A DNA stretch of 64,000 nucleotides from Amycolatopsis sp. MtRt-6. GTDB lineage: Bacteria; Actinomycetota; Actinomycetes; Mycobacteriales; Pseudonocardiaceae. The DNA lies in NCBI RefSeq assembly GCF_017308975.1, contig NZ_JADWPD010000036.1, positions 51,844 to 115,843 on the forward strand, written 5' to 3'. The notes beneath the pieces are model-generated. The model had not been told where the DNA came from. It worked only from the letters and a program-made list of their open reading frames with translations, and made no database searches. A program made the translations under genes and the position numbers. Below, in pieces: positions 40,590 to 48,784 of the stretch. How positions within the stretch are numbered: the first letter of the stretch is position 1; each line of letters opens with the position of its first letter.

Positions 40590-41591
40590 ATGCGCGTCAC
40601 GATCGCCGAGGTCGCCCGCCGCGCGCGGGTGAGCAAGACGACCGTGTCGCGGGTGCTCAACAACAAGGCCGACGTCGACGCGGCGACCGCGATCCGGGTG
40701 CGCGAGGTGATCGCCGCGACCGGCTACATCCCCAGTGCCGGCGCGGTCGGGCTGGCCCGCGGGGTGACGCGCACGGTCGGGATGCTCGTGCCCGGCCTGA
40801 CCTGGCCGTGGATGGGCGAGGTGCTGCAGGGCGTCGCCGACGTCGTGGAGTCGAAGGGCTACGGCCTGCTGCTGTCCACCACCAACCGCGGCGCCGACTC
40901 CCTCGGCGAGTTCTCGCGGCAGGTGTCGGCCAAGGCGTTCGACGGCCTCCTGCTGGTGGAACCGCCGGAGGCCGTGCGACACCTGCGCGTGCTGCACGAC
41001 TCGGGGCTGCCGGTCGTGGTGATCGACGACCGCGGCCGCCGCCCGGCGTTCCCGTCGGTGGGCACGGACAACCGCCACGGCGGCGCGGCCGCGGCCCGGC
41101 ACCTCCTGCACACCGGCCGCACCCGGCTCGCCACCGTCACCGGGCCGCACGACTTCGGCTGCACCGCCGACCGCCTCAACGGCTTCAACGAGGTCGTCCT
41201 CGACGCGGGCCTGACCCTCGACCCGCGGCTCATCATCGAAGGCGACTTCACGAGCGAAAGCGGCGAGGCGGCGATCCTCCAGCTCCTCGAAACGGGCCCG
41301 GAGTTCGACGCGGTCTTCGCGCACAACGACCTCACCGCGGCGGGGGTGCTGACCGGCCTGCGCAGGTCCGGCCGCAGGGTGCCGGACGACGTCGCCGTGG
41401 TCGGCTTCGACGACATCCCCCTCGCCGCGCACACCCAGCCCCCGCTCACCACGATCCACCAGCCGCTGCGGCAGATGGGCGAGACGGCGGCCACGCTGCT
41501 GCTGGACCGCCTGGCCGGCGCGCCGGCCCCGGACGAACCGCTGATCGTCCCGACGACGCTGGTGATCCGCGGCTCGACCGGGGTGCGGTAG
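40590..41591 (+). CDS. LacI-family transcriptional regulator
   Basis: The 333-residue protein has the LacI helix-turn-helix and hinge (TIAEVARRARVSKTTVSRVL, about 4-23) and a periplasmic-binding-like effector core ending in GFDDIPLAAHTQPPLTTIHQ. Such regulators usually repress catabolic genes and are released by a sugar or nucleoside ligand. It is divergent from the TSUP-coxLSM operon with a palindrome in the 208-bp gap, so control of that operon and of itself is plausible. The following gene is convergent. Confidence 0.92.
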   Translation: MRVTIAEVARRARVSKTTVSRVLNNKADVDAATAIRVREVIAATGYIPSAGAVGLARGVTRTVGMLVPGLTWPWMGEVLQGVADVVESKGYGLLLSTTNRGADSLGEFSRQVSAKAFDGLLLVEPPEAVRHLRVLHDSGLPVVVIDDRGRRPAFPSVGTDNRHGGAAAARHLLHTGRTRLATVTGPHDFGCTADRLNGFNEVVLDAGLTLDPRLIIEGDFTSESGEAAILQLLETGPEFDAVFAHNDLTAAGVLTGLRRSGRRVPDDVAVVGFDDIPLAAHTQPPLTTIHQPLRQMGETAATLLLDRLAGAPAPDEPLIVPTTLVIRGSTGVR

Positions 41592-41614
41592 CCTGCTCCG
41601 TCCACTGTGGCCGG

Positions 41615-43105
41615 TCAGCCGCCGGTGGCGCGCCGCAGCGCCGGGCCGATCGCCGCGGTATCGCGGAGTACCGCCGCGACGTACGCGTCCGGGCGGACCA
41701 GCCACGCTTCGCCCGGACGCGCGCCGAGCGCCCCGCCCACCGGGATCTCCACCGACCGCAGGCCCGCCGCGGGCACGCCCGGCGTCGTCAGCAGCAGGAA
41801 CCCCGCCCGCGCCAGGTCACGCAGCCGGCCGCCCGCGACCGTGACGTCCGGCAGCAGGATGCCGGGGCCGGGCGGCGGCAGCGCCCCGCGCGGCGGGCGG
41901 CCGGCGAACGGGCGGGCGGGGTCCGGGGTGGTCAGCGGCGATCCGGCGTACCAGAACGGCTCGGCCAGCCGCCCCGAGTCGACTTCCGCGTGCGCGGCGG
42001 GGTCCCGCGCGGCCCTGGCCAGCACCTCGGCCCGGTGCCGTCGCTGCTTGTCGTCCCGCGGGACCAGGAAGTCCATCGTCGCTGTCGTCACCTCGGCGTT
42101 CTCGACGGCGGCCGCGTACCGCTCGGCGTGGTAGCTGTCCAGCAGCCCCTCGCCGGCTTCTCCGCGCAGCACGGACGCCAGCTTCCAGGCGGCGTTCTCC
42201 GCGTCCGCGATCCCCGAGTTCAGCCCGCGGGCCCCGAACGGCGCGACCAGGTGCGCGCAGTCGCCGGCCAGCAGCACGCGGCCGGCGCGCATCCGGCGGA
42301 CGAGCCGGGTGTGGAAGCGGTAGACCGACCGCCACACCACCTCGTACGGCCGGTCGCCGATGATCGCCCGGATCCGGCGGTCGAGGGCCCCGCCGGTTTC
42401 CTCGGCGGCGAGGTCGTAGTCGTCGGGCACCTGCCAGTCGATCCGGAACTGCGCGCCCGGGCACGGGTGGATCAGCACCTGGCGGCCGGGGTTCCACGGC
42501 GGGTCGAAGAAGAACCGCCGCTCGGCGGCCCAGCCGGGGAGGTCGGCGCGGATGTCGCAGATCAGGAAGAGATCGGCGAACGAGACGCCGGCCAGCTGCT
42601 CCCCCACCGCGCGCCGCACCACGTCGCCGTGGGCGCCGGTGCACGCGATCGCGTAGTCCGCTTCGATCCGGCGCGGCCCGGCCGCGGTGTCGCACTCGAC
42701 CACCACTCGGCCCGGCTGGGTCAGCCCGGTGACGCGGTGGCCGCGGCGGACGTCGATCAGCGGCTGCCGCGCGATCAGCTCGTCGAGGACCTCCTCGACG
42801 CGGGCCTGGGAGAGGTTGACGAACGGCGGGAGCGCGGATCCCGCGTCCGGCAGCCGGAGGGCGAACAGCTCGCGGTCGCGGTGGAACGTCCGCGCGGTCG
42901 TCCAGGTCAGGCCCTCTTCGGCGAGGCAGCCGGCGCCGAGCCACGCCCAGACGTCCAGGGTGTCCCGCTGCTGGCAGATGGCCCTGGAGCCCACGGGATC
43001 GCGCCGCTCGTGCTCGTCGACGAGCACCACCGGCACGCCGCGGCGCGCGAGCAGCAGCGCGGCCGTCTGGCCGACCGGGCCGCTGCCGAGAACGACGACC
43101 GTCAT
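41615..43105 (-). CDS. FAD-dependent aromatic hydroxylase (class A monooxygenase)
   Basis: The 496-residue protein has the three fingerprints of PHBH/MhpA-type flavin monooxygenases: GSGPVGQTAALLLARRG at the N-terminus, a DG-like segment (YAIACTGAHGDVVRRAVG) and GDCAHLVAPFGARGLNSGIA near residue 280. It probably adds oxygen to a phenolic or similar ring with NAD(P)H. The ATG overlaps the stop of the MBL-fold gene (ATGA), so the two are one operon, divergent from a MarR regulator. The substrate is unknown. Confidence 0.9.
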   Translation of the reverse strand: MTVVVLGSGPVGQTAALLLARRGVPVVLVDEHERRDPVGSRAICQQRDTLDVWAWLGAGCLAEEGLTWTTARTFHRDRELFALRLPDAGSALPPFVNLSQARVEEVLDELIARQPLIDVRRGHRVTGLTQPGRVVVECDTAAGPRRIEADYAIACTGAHGDVVRRAVGEQLAGVSFADLFLICDIRADLPGWAAERRFFFDPPWNPGRQVLIHPCPGAQFRIDWQVPDDYDLAAEETGGALDRRIRAIIGDRPYEVVWRSVYRFHTRLVRRMRAGRVLLAGDCAHLVAPFGARGLNSGIADAENAAWKLASVLRGEAGEGLLDSYHAERYAAAVENAEVTTATMDFLVPRDDKQRRHRAEVLARAARDPAAHAEVDSGRLAEPFWYAGSPLTTPDPARPFAGRPPRGALPPPGPGILLPDVTVAGGRLRDLARAGFLLLTTPGVPAAGLRSVEIPVGGALGARPGEAWLVRPDAYVAAVLRDTAAIGPALRRATGG

Positions 43106-44064
43106 CCTTGGAGCCGGTCCCAGACTTCGCGGTCCCGTTCGGCCGTCCACACCACCGGCCGTTCGATGCCGCCCAGCTCGTCCCACAGCCGCGAGACGTC
43201 GAAGGGCAGGCAGTGCTCGAAGATCGGCCAGTGCCCGTACCGGTCGTTCAGCGCGACGTGCGTCCGCTCGAAGGCCTCCTTGAGCGTGCCGCCGGCGTCG
43301 CGGACCGCGCCGACCTCGCGGATCATCGTGTCGAGGAAGTGCCGGGTCTGCGCGATGGCGGCGTCGACCGCCGCCGCCCCGCGGCTCACCCCGCCGCGGC
43401 CGCCGACCAGGGTCTCGGCCCCGAACGCGGCGACCCGGTCCAAAGTGGACGAAGCCCAGTCGCGGTGGAAGGCGTCGCCGGTGTACAGCGCGGCTTCGGC
43501 TTCCACGAGGTCGCCGGCGTAGAGGATCTTTTCGCGGGGCAGCCAGGCGACGATGTCGCCCTCGGTGTGGCCGCGCCCGCAGTACTGCAGGACGAGGTCG
43601 CCGCGGTCGCCGCCGAGGTCGATCGTGAGCCGGTCGGAGAAGGTCAGCGTCGGCCAGGTCAGCCCGGGCACCGATTCGGCGCCCTTCGCCAGCCGCGGCA
43701 TCCGGCCGAACTCGCTTTCCCAGTCCTCCTTGCCGCGCTCGGCGACCAGGGCGCGGGTGTTCTCGTGCGCGACGATGACGTCGGCGTCGAACGCGGACGC
43801 GCCCAGCACCCGCACGGCGTGGTAGTGGCTGAGCACCAGGTACCGCACGGGCTTGTCGGTGTGCTCGCGCAGTTTCGCGAGCCACTCCCCGGCCGCGACG
43901 GGCGTGGCCAGCGCTTCGAAGCAGACGAGGAAGTCCTCGCCTTCGATCGCGCCGATGTTCGGGTCGCCCTCGGCGGTCAGCGCGTAGACGCCGTCCGCGA
44001 GCACTTCCAGGGTCTGCGCTTTCTCCGCCAGGTCGGCCGAAGAGGCGAAGGCTTTCTTCGTCAC
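43102..44064 (-). CDS. MBL-fold metallo-hydrolase with altered metal motif
   Basis: The 320-residue protein has the MBL fold with a zinc-like motif HYHAVR at residues 80-85, where the usual HxHxDH has Val84 and Arg85 in place of Asp and His. Later ligand-type segments are present (GRGHTEGDIVAWLP and LYAGDLVEAE). The loss suggests a single-metal or different activity; lactonase, hydrolase or quinoprotein-relay roles are all possible. It starts with GTG at 44064 (AAGGAGCG upstream) and is translationally coupled to the flavin monooxygenase, so it may process the hydroxylated product. Confidence 0.82.
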   Translation of the reverse strand: MTKKAFASSADLAEKAQTLEVLADGVYALTAEGDPNIGAIEGEDFLVCFEALATPVAAGEWLAKLREHTDKPVRYLVLSHYHAVRVLGASAFDADVIVAHENTRALVAERGKEDWESEFGRMPRLAKGAESVPGLTWPTLTFSDRLTIDLGGDRGDLVLQYCGRGHTEGDIVAWLPREKILYAGDLVEAEAALYTGDAFHRDWASSTLDRVAAFGAETLVGGRGGVSRGAAAVDAAIAQTRHFLDTMIREVGAVRDAGGTLKEAFERTHVALNDRYGHWPIFEHCLPFDVSRLWDELGGIERPVVWTAERDREVWDRLQG

Positions 44065-44078
44065 GGCGAGCGCTCCTT

Positions 44079-44100
44079 GATCGTCAAAGGATTGACTATC
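44079..44100. promoter_or_regulatory. MarR-type operator candidate
   Basis: GATCGTCAA-AGGA-TTGACTATC is an inverted repeat with one mismatched pair, 15 bp from the MBL-gene start and 60 bp from the marR start. Confidence 0.65.
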
Positions 44101-44159
44101 GAGCCAGGCTAATCCGCCGGACCGCCGCGGGGAACCCCGTTGCCCCTAACCTGGGCCGC

Positions 44160-44690
44160 ATGACCGACCGACCGGCCGACCTCGACTACCTCTCGTTCGT
44201 CGACTACGCGATCGGGAAGACGCAGGCCGAGCTGCCCGCGACCGACCCGGTGGCGATGCGCCTCGGCCTGACGCTGCACCGCCTGGCCGGCGCGCTGGTC
44301 TACGACTGGGAGTCGACGGTCCACCGCCCCCGCGGCTGGAGCTGGGGCGGCTTCCGGGTGCTGTTCGTGCTGTGGCTGGCCGGCCCGCTCGAGTCCCGCC
44401 ACGTGGCCCGCCTGGCGGGGATGAGCCGGGCGGCGGTGTCGGCACTGGTCAAGACCCTGGAGCGGGACGGCCTGGTGACGCGCACCGCAGTCCCCCACGA
44501 CCGCCGCGCGGTGCGGCTGGCGCTGACCGAAGCGGGCCACACCGCGGTGACCGACGCCTACCAGGAGCACAACACGCGCGAGCGGGCCTGGGTGGCGGCA
44601 CTGACCCCGGCGGAGCAGACGACGCTGATCGGGCTCCTGGAGAAACTGACCACGAGCCCGGCGGCCGCGGCGGCCCAGCGCCTCACCTGA
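44160..44690 (+). CDS. MarR-family transcriptional regulator
   Basis: The 176-residue protein has the MarR winged helix: LESRHVARLAGMSRAAVSAL as recognition region (about 82-101) and the wing TRTAVPHDRRAVRLALTEAG. It faces the MBL-monooxygenase operon across a 95-bp gap with a 22-bp palindrome, the usual layout for a repressor released by an aromatic ligand. The ligand may be the monooxygenase substrate. Confidence 0.92.
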   Translation: MTDRPADLDYLSFVDYAIGKTQAELPATDPVAMRLGLTLHRLAGALVYDWESTVHRPRGWSWGGFRVLFVLWLAGPLESRHVARLAGMSRAAVSALVKTLERDGLVTRTAVPHDRRAVRLALTEAGHTAVTDAYQEHNTRERAWVAALTPAEQTTLIGLLEKLTTSPAAAAAQRLT

Positions 44691-44710
44691 CCGTCCAGGG
44701 CAACCCGACC

Positions 44711-44744
44711 TTCCAGGTACACCGGCCGACTCTCGAGGTACGCC
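44711..44744. repeat. Second copy of the GGTAC intergenic element
   Basis: GGTACACCGGC (44716-44726) and GGTACGCC (44737-44744) repeat the order and spacing found at 467-494. Both copies lie between convergent genes. Confidence 0.4.
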
Positions 44745-44786
44745 TACCGACCCTCCGGCACGCGACCTGACCCGGGCCGGCGCCGC

Positions 44787-45398
44787 TCAGCTGGCCAGCC
44801 CGGGCAGGCTCAGCGTGTGCCCGGTCTGCTCGACCTTGGCCCGCAGGTACCGGACGTTGCTCTCCGTCGCGAACACGCCGGTCGGCACCCGGTCGCGCAC
44901 CGCGATCCCGGCCGCGCGCAGCTGCGTCGCCTTGTCGGGGTTGTTCGACAGCAGGTCCACCCGAGCCACCCCGAGCGCACCCAGCATCTGCGCGGCGACC
45001 GTGTAGTCGCGGGCGTCCTCGGGCAGGCCGAGCGCGGCGTTCGCGGCGTAGGTGTCGAGGCCGCCGTCCTGCAGGGCGTAGGCGTCGAGCTTGTTGTACA
45101 GCCCGATCCCCCGGCCCTCCTGGCGCAGGTACAGCAGGTACCCGCCGGTCTCGGAGATCCGCGAGACAGCCTCGGCCAGCTGCGGGCCGCAGTCGCAGCG
45201 CGCCGACCCGAAGACGTCGCCGGTGAGGCATTCCGAGTGCGGCCGCACCAGCGGCACGTCACCGGGCGTGCCCAGGACGAACGCCAGGTGCTCCCCGCCG
45301 TCGGCCAGGCCCCGGAAGGTGACGGCTTCGGCGTCGACCGCGACGCCGCCGTCGAGCCGCAGCGGGATCCGCACCCGTGTCCGCACCTCAGCCGTCAT
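44787..45398 (-). CDS. ribA: GTP cyclohydrolase II
   Basis: The 203-residue enzyme opens GTP to the first pyrimidine of riboflavin synthesis. The three zinc Cys are at residues 57, 68 and 70 (SECLTGDVFGSARCDC), followed by LRQEGRGIGLYNKLDAY and the substrate-binding LLSNNPDK. It is a stand-alone GCH II rather than the bifunctional RibBA. The ATG at 45398 has AGGGG seven bases upstream and is preferred to a GTG at 45422. It is away from other rib genes; some stand-alone actinobacterial copies serve deazaflavin or antibiotic pathways, so its pathway is not certain. Confidence 0.93.
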   Translation of the reverse strand: MTAEVRTRVRIPLRLDGGVAVDAEAVTFRGLADGGEHLAFVLGTPGDVPLVRPHSECLTGDVFGSARCDCGPQLAEAVSRISETGGYLLYLRQEGRGIGLYNKLDAYALQDGGLDTYAANAALGLPEDARDYTVAAQMLGALGVARVDLLSNNPDKATQLRAAGIAVRDRVPTGVFATESNVRYLRAKVEQTGHTLSLPGLAS

Positions 45399-45508
45399 GC
45401 CGTCGCCCCTGGAGTCACCCACAAGATCGACCCTACACGAGGTTCAAATTCGAACTTTCACGGCAGTTTCTCCGAAAACCGGTGGCGGACAGGTCGTATT
45501 CTCGGGCC

Positions 45509-46141
45509 ATGATCCCCGGTGCCACCGCCGCTTCCTTCCTCCTGGTCGTCGTGCTCGGGGCGATGTCGCCCGGGCCCGACTTCGTCGTCGTGACGCGCTC
45601 CTCTCTCACCGGTGGCCGGCGGGCCGGGATCGCCGCCGGGGCCGGGATCGCGCTCGGTGTCTTCGCCTGGGTGGTCGCGATCGCCCTCGGGGTGGCCGCC
45701 GTGCTCACCGCTTCCGCGGTCGCCTTCACCGTCGTCAAGCTGGCCGGGGCCGCCTACCTCGTCTTCCTCGGTGTCAAGGCGTGGCTGGCCGTGCGGCGCG
45801 GCGAGTACCGGGATCTCGCGGCGGCCACCGAGGCGCGGCAGCTCACCGCCGGGGCCGCCTTCCGGCAGGGGCTGGTGACGAACCTGCTCAACCCCAAGGT
45901 CGCCGTGTACTTCCTGGCCCTGCTGCCCCAGTTCCTGCCCGCCGACGGCTCCACCCTGCAGACGCTCGAACTGGCCGCGATCGCCACCGCCGGCACGGTC
46001 CTGTGGTTCGTCACCCTCGCCGTCGTGGTCGGGGCGCTGAAGAAGTTCTTCAGCGCCGGCCGCGTGCGCCGGGGTCTCGACGCCGTCCTGGGTACCGTGC
46101 TCGTCGCCCTCGGGCTGAAGGTCGCCGCCGAAACGGCGTGA
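45509..46141 (+). CDS. LysE/RhtB-family amino-acid exporter
   Basis: The 210-residue protein has six hydrophobic segments and the LysE signature near the N-terminus (LGAMSPGPDFVVVTRSSLTG) and the central FRQGLVTNLLNPKVAVYFLA. The family exports amino acids such as Lys, Arg, Thr or homoserine lactone. It is divergent from ribA; the gap holds GTTCAAATTCGAAC (45442-45455), a near palindrome that might be an operator. No adjacent LysG-type regulator is seen. Confidence 0.9.
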   Translation: MIPGATAASFLLVVVLGAMSPGPDFVVVTRSSLTGGRRAGIAAGAGIALGVFAWVVAIALGVAAVLTASAVAFTVVKLAGAAYLVFLGVKAWLAVRRGEYRDLAAATEARQLTAGAAFRQGLVTNLLNPKVAVYFLALLPQFLPADGSTLQTLELAAIATAGTVLWFVTLAVVVGALKKFFSAGRVRRGLDAVLGTVLVALGLKVAAETA

Positions 46142-46156
46142 GCCCGGGAGCGACCC

Positions 46157-47218
46157 TCAGCCGAGCTGCTCCGACGCCAGCCGCGTGCCCTCGACGCGGG
46201 CCGCGATCTTCGCGAACGCGATGTCGCGCGAGGTCGACGTGTCGTCGGCGAACGGCGAGAACCCGCAGTCGTCGCAGGTGCCCAGCCGCTCGGCCGGTAC
46301 GTACTTCGCCGCGGTCAGGACCCGGTCCCTGACCTCCTCCGCGGTCTCCACGCGCGGGTCGATCGGGTCGGTGACGCCGACGAACACCCGCTGGTCCGCC
46401 TTCAGGTTGTCGGCGATCACCCGCAGCGCGCGCTCCGGCTCGGCTTCACTCGCCAGCTGGACGAAGAACCGGCCGGCCTTGAGGTCGAACAACGCCGGCA
46501 GCAGCCCCGCGTAGTCGACGTCGAGGCTGTGCACCGAGTCCTGGTCGCCGCCCGGACAGGTGTGGACGCCGATCTTCGCGCGTTCCTCGGCGGTGAACCG
46601 GTCGAGCACGGCGTTGTTGAGCTCGACGAACTGCCGCAGCAGGCCGCCGGACGGGTCGAGCTTCAGCGACAGCCGTCCCTCGGTGAAGTCGATCTGCACG
46701 CTGTCCGCGCCCGCGTCGAGGCTGCCCCGGATGTCGGCCTCGGCCTCGTTCACCAGGTCGGCGACGAACTGCTCCTGCGAGTAGCCCTCGATGCCGTCGC
46801 CCGGGTAGATCAGCGAGAGCGCGGACGCGGCGATCACCGCCTGCTTGACCGGGCGGTCGGTCAGCGCCTTCGCCCGCGTGAGGTAGGAGCCGGCGTGCGT
46901 CGCGTAGCGGAACGGTCCCGCGGTGAGCCGCGGCAGCTGCCGGGTGTGGCCGTCGGCGAACGGGATGACGACGCCGTCGGGCGCGAGCGCGTCCAGCCCG
47001 GCCAGCGGGTACGTCGCGAAGCTCGGCTTGCCCTGTTCCCCGTCGGTCAGCACCGGGGAGCCGGTCTCCTCGAACCGGCGGATCGTGTCGGCCAGTGCCC
47101 GGCTCTCGAGCTCGGCGAGCGCGGCGGCGTCGATCCGGCCGGCCGCGAAGTCACCGAGCCCCTCGACGAGGTAGGCGGGGCGCGGGATGCTGCCGATCGG
47201 TTCGGTGGGCAGGGTCAT
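46157..47218 (-). CDS. MetE C-terminal-like (cobalamin-independent methionine synthase family) protein
   Basis: The 353-residue TIM-barrel protein resembles the catalytic half of MetE: the N-terminal TEPIGSIPRP, a His-Cys zinc motif in VHTCPGGD, and the final Cys in LGTCDDCGFSPF. It lacks the N-terminal half of MetE, so it is one of the short MetE-like methyltransferases whose methyl donor and acceptor may differ from folate and homocysteine. The ATG at 47218 is used (GGAGG upstream); a TTG one codon earlier is less likely. A large inverted repeat lies 90-140 bp upstream. Confidence 0.87.
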   Translation of the reverse strand: MTLPTEPIGSIPRPAYLVEGLGDFAAGRIDAAALAELESRALADTIRRFEETGSPVLTDGEQGKPSFATYPLAGLDALAPDGVVIPFADGHTRQLPRLTAGPFRYATHAGSYLTRAKALTDRPVKQAVIAASALSLIYPGDGIEGYSQEQFVADLVNEAEADIRGSLDAGADSVQIDFTEGRLSLKLDPSGGLLRQFVELNNAVLDRFTAEERAKIGVHTCPGGDQDSVHSLDVDYAGLLPALFDLKAGRFFVQLASEAEPERALRVIADNLKADQRVFVGVTDPIDPRVETAEEVRDRVLTAAKYVPAERLGTCDDCGFSPFADDTSTSRDIAFAKIAARVEGTRLASEQLG

Positions 47219-47305
47219 CAAGTCCTCCGGCTGCTTGAAGGGCCTGACCGGGCACCGGCGCGACGACAGGACGTGGCCCTCCGGCCGCCCCCACCCACCG
47301 TCCGG

Positions 47306-47357
47306 CCGTGACCGGCCACGTTCGAGGGCAACTTAACGTGGCCGAACCCGGTCACGG
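47306..47357. promoter_or_regulatory. Long two-part stem-loop upstream of the MetE-like gene
   Basis: CCGTGACC (47306-47313) pairs with GGTCACGG (47350-47357), and GGCCACGTT (47314-47322) pairs with AACGTGGCC (47335-47343), with a 6-base bulge and a 12-base loop. It could be a leader RNA structure or a DNA operator. It does not match SAM, cobalamin or SAH riboswitch cores that I know. Confidence 0.5.
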
Positions 47358-47412
47358 AGCGCGGATCACCCGGACGGACCAGAGAAAAGCACGAAATCGG
47401 AAGGCGTTCGGC

Positions 47413-47438
47413 GGTTCGTTCGGAGGACGATTGGGTAT
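47413..47438 (+). promoter_or_regulatory. SigB-like promoter of the DUF3040 gene
   Basis: GGTT (47413-47416), a 16-bp spacer and GGGTAT (47433-47438). The ATG lies at 47481. This is the only such motif found outside the first 12 kb. Confidence 0.5.
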
Positions 47439-47480
47439 TCGCTACGGCGATACGGCGGGTTCGGCGCCGAAGGAGGCCCG

Positions 47481-47744
47481 ATGCTCAGTCACCACGACCG
47501 CACGGAGCTGGAGAAGATCGAGCGCAGTCTCGAGCTCAGCGACCCGGAACTGGCTGCCGCGCTGCGCGACGGCCGTCGCCCGAAGTCGCGCGCGCTCCGC
47601 AGCACCCTCCTGATCTTCTTCGACATCACCGCCGTGACACTGCTGGTCCTCGGGCTTGTCCTGCCCGATCCCGGCGTGACGCTCTGCGGGATCCTCGCGC
47701 TCACCGGCACCGTCTGGACACACGTGGCGCGGCACAAGATCTGA
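47481..47744 (+). CDS. DUF3040 family small membrane protein
   Basis: The 87-residue product has the DUF3040 start (LSHHDRTELEKIERSLELSD), then two hydrophobic helices (about 42-58 and 63-80). The family is common and uncharacterised in actinobacteria. GAAGGAGG precedes the ATG. It lies 14 bp before the DinB polymerase gene, so the two may share the SigB-like promoter at 47413, which would put the error-prone polymerase under stress control. Confidence 0.82.
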   Translation: MLSHHDRTELEKIERSLELSDPELAAALRDGRRPKSRALRSTLLIFFDITAVTLLVLGLVLPDPGVTLCGILALTGTVWTHVARHKI

Positions 47745-47758
47745 GGCAGACTGAGCTG

Positions 47759-48784
47759 GTGAAGTGGGTCCTGCACGTCGACCTCGACCAGTTCATCGCC
47801 GCGGTCGAGATCGCCCGCCACCCGGAGCTGCGCGGAAAGCCCGTCGTGGTCGGCGGCAACGGCGACCCCACCGAGCGCGCCGTCGTGGCGACGGCGTCCT
47901 ACGAGGCCCGCGAGTTCGGTGTCCAGTCCGGCATGCCGCTGCGCGTCGCCGCCAAGCGCTGCCCGGACGCCGTCTTCCTGCCCAGCGACCCGGACGCCTA
48001 CCTCGAGGTGTCGGCGCGCGTGATGGCCGCGGTGCGCGAGCTGCCGGTGGTGGTCGAGGTGCTGGGCTGGGACGAGGCCTTCGCCGGCGCGGAGGCGGAC
48101 GACCCCGAAGCGCTGGCCGTCGCGATCAAGGAGGCGGTGGCGCGCGAGACGGGGCTGTCGTGCGCGGTCGGGATCGGCGACAACAAGCTGCGGGCCAAGC
48201 TCGCCACCGGGTTCGGCAAGCCGGGCGGGATCTTCCGGCTGACGCGGGAGAACTGGTGGGCGGTGATGGCGGACCGCCCGACCGACGCGTTGTGGGGCAT
48301 CGGCGGCAAGACCGCGAAGAAGCTCGCCGGACTGGGCATCCACACCGTCCTCGACCTGGCCGGCTCGGACCCGGCTGAGCTGGCGGCGCGGTTCGGCCCG
48401 AAGACCGGTCCCTGGCTGCGCCTGCTGGGCGGCGGCATCAGCGACGCCGAGGTCAGCGCGACACCGTGGGTGGCCCGGTCCCGCAGCCGCGAGACGACGT
48501 TCCAGCGCGACCTGGCCGACCCGGCGGAGATGGCGGCCGAGGTCTCGGCACTGGCCAAACGCGTCGCCCAGGACGTCCTGGAGGAAGGCCGCCCGGCGGC
48601 GCGGGTGGCGGTCAAGGTGCGGTTCGTGCCGTTCCTGACCCACACGCACAGCATCACGCTGCCGGAACCGACGTCGGACGCCGGCGAGCTCGACCGGGCG
48701 GCGCAGGAGGTGCTGGGGATGTTCGAGCTGACCCGCGCGGTGCGGCTGCTCGGTGTGCGGGCCGAGTTCCCGCGCGAAGACTAA
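47759..48784 (+). CDS. Y-family DNA polymerase IV (DinB-like)
   Basis: The 341-residue protein has the Y-family catalytic motifs: HVDLDQFIAAVE at the N-terminus, VVATASYEAREFGVQSGMPL, and the acidic pair in VLGWDEAFAG where SxDE is usual. The little-finger domain covers about 230-335. The C-terminus ends at RAEFPRED and no obvious beta-clamp motif is visible, as in some actinobacterial DinB paralogues. These polymerases copy damaged DNA with low fidelity. The start is GTG at 47759. Confidence 0.92.
   Translation: MKWVLHVDLDQFIAAVEIARHPELRGKPVVVGGNGDPTERAVVATASYEAREFGVQSGMPLRVAAKRCPDAVFLPSDPDAYLEVSARVMAAVRELPVVVEVLGWDEAFAGAEADDPEALAVAIKEAVARETGLSCAVGIGDNKLRAKLATGFGKPGGIFRLTRENWWAVMADRPTDALWGIGGKTAKKLAGLGIHTVLDLAGSDPAELAARFGPKTGPWLRLLGGGISDAEVSATPWVARSRSRETTFQRDLADPAEMAAEVSALAKRVAQDVLEEGRPAARVAVKVRFVPFLTHTHSITLPEPTSDAGELDRAAQEVLGMFELTRAVRLLGVRAEFPRED

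Noticed and set aside
47219..47480. SAM or cobalamin riboswitch upstream of the MetE-like gene
   Set aside because: The stem-loop at 47306-47357 lacks the conserved core bases of those classes; it is kept only as an unclassified structure.
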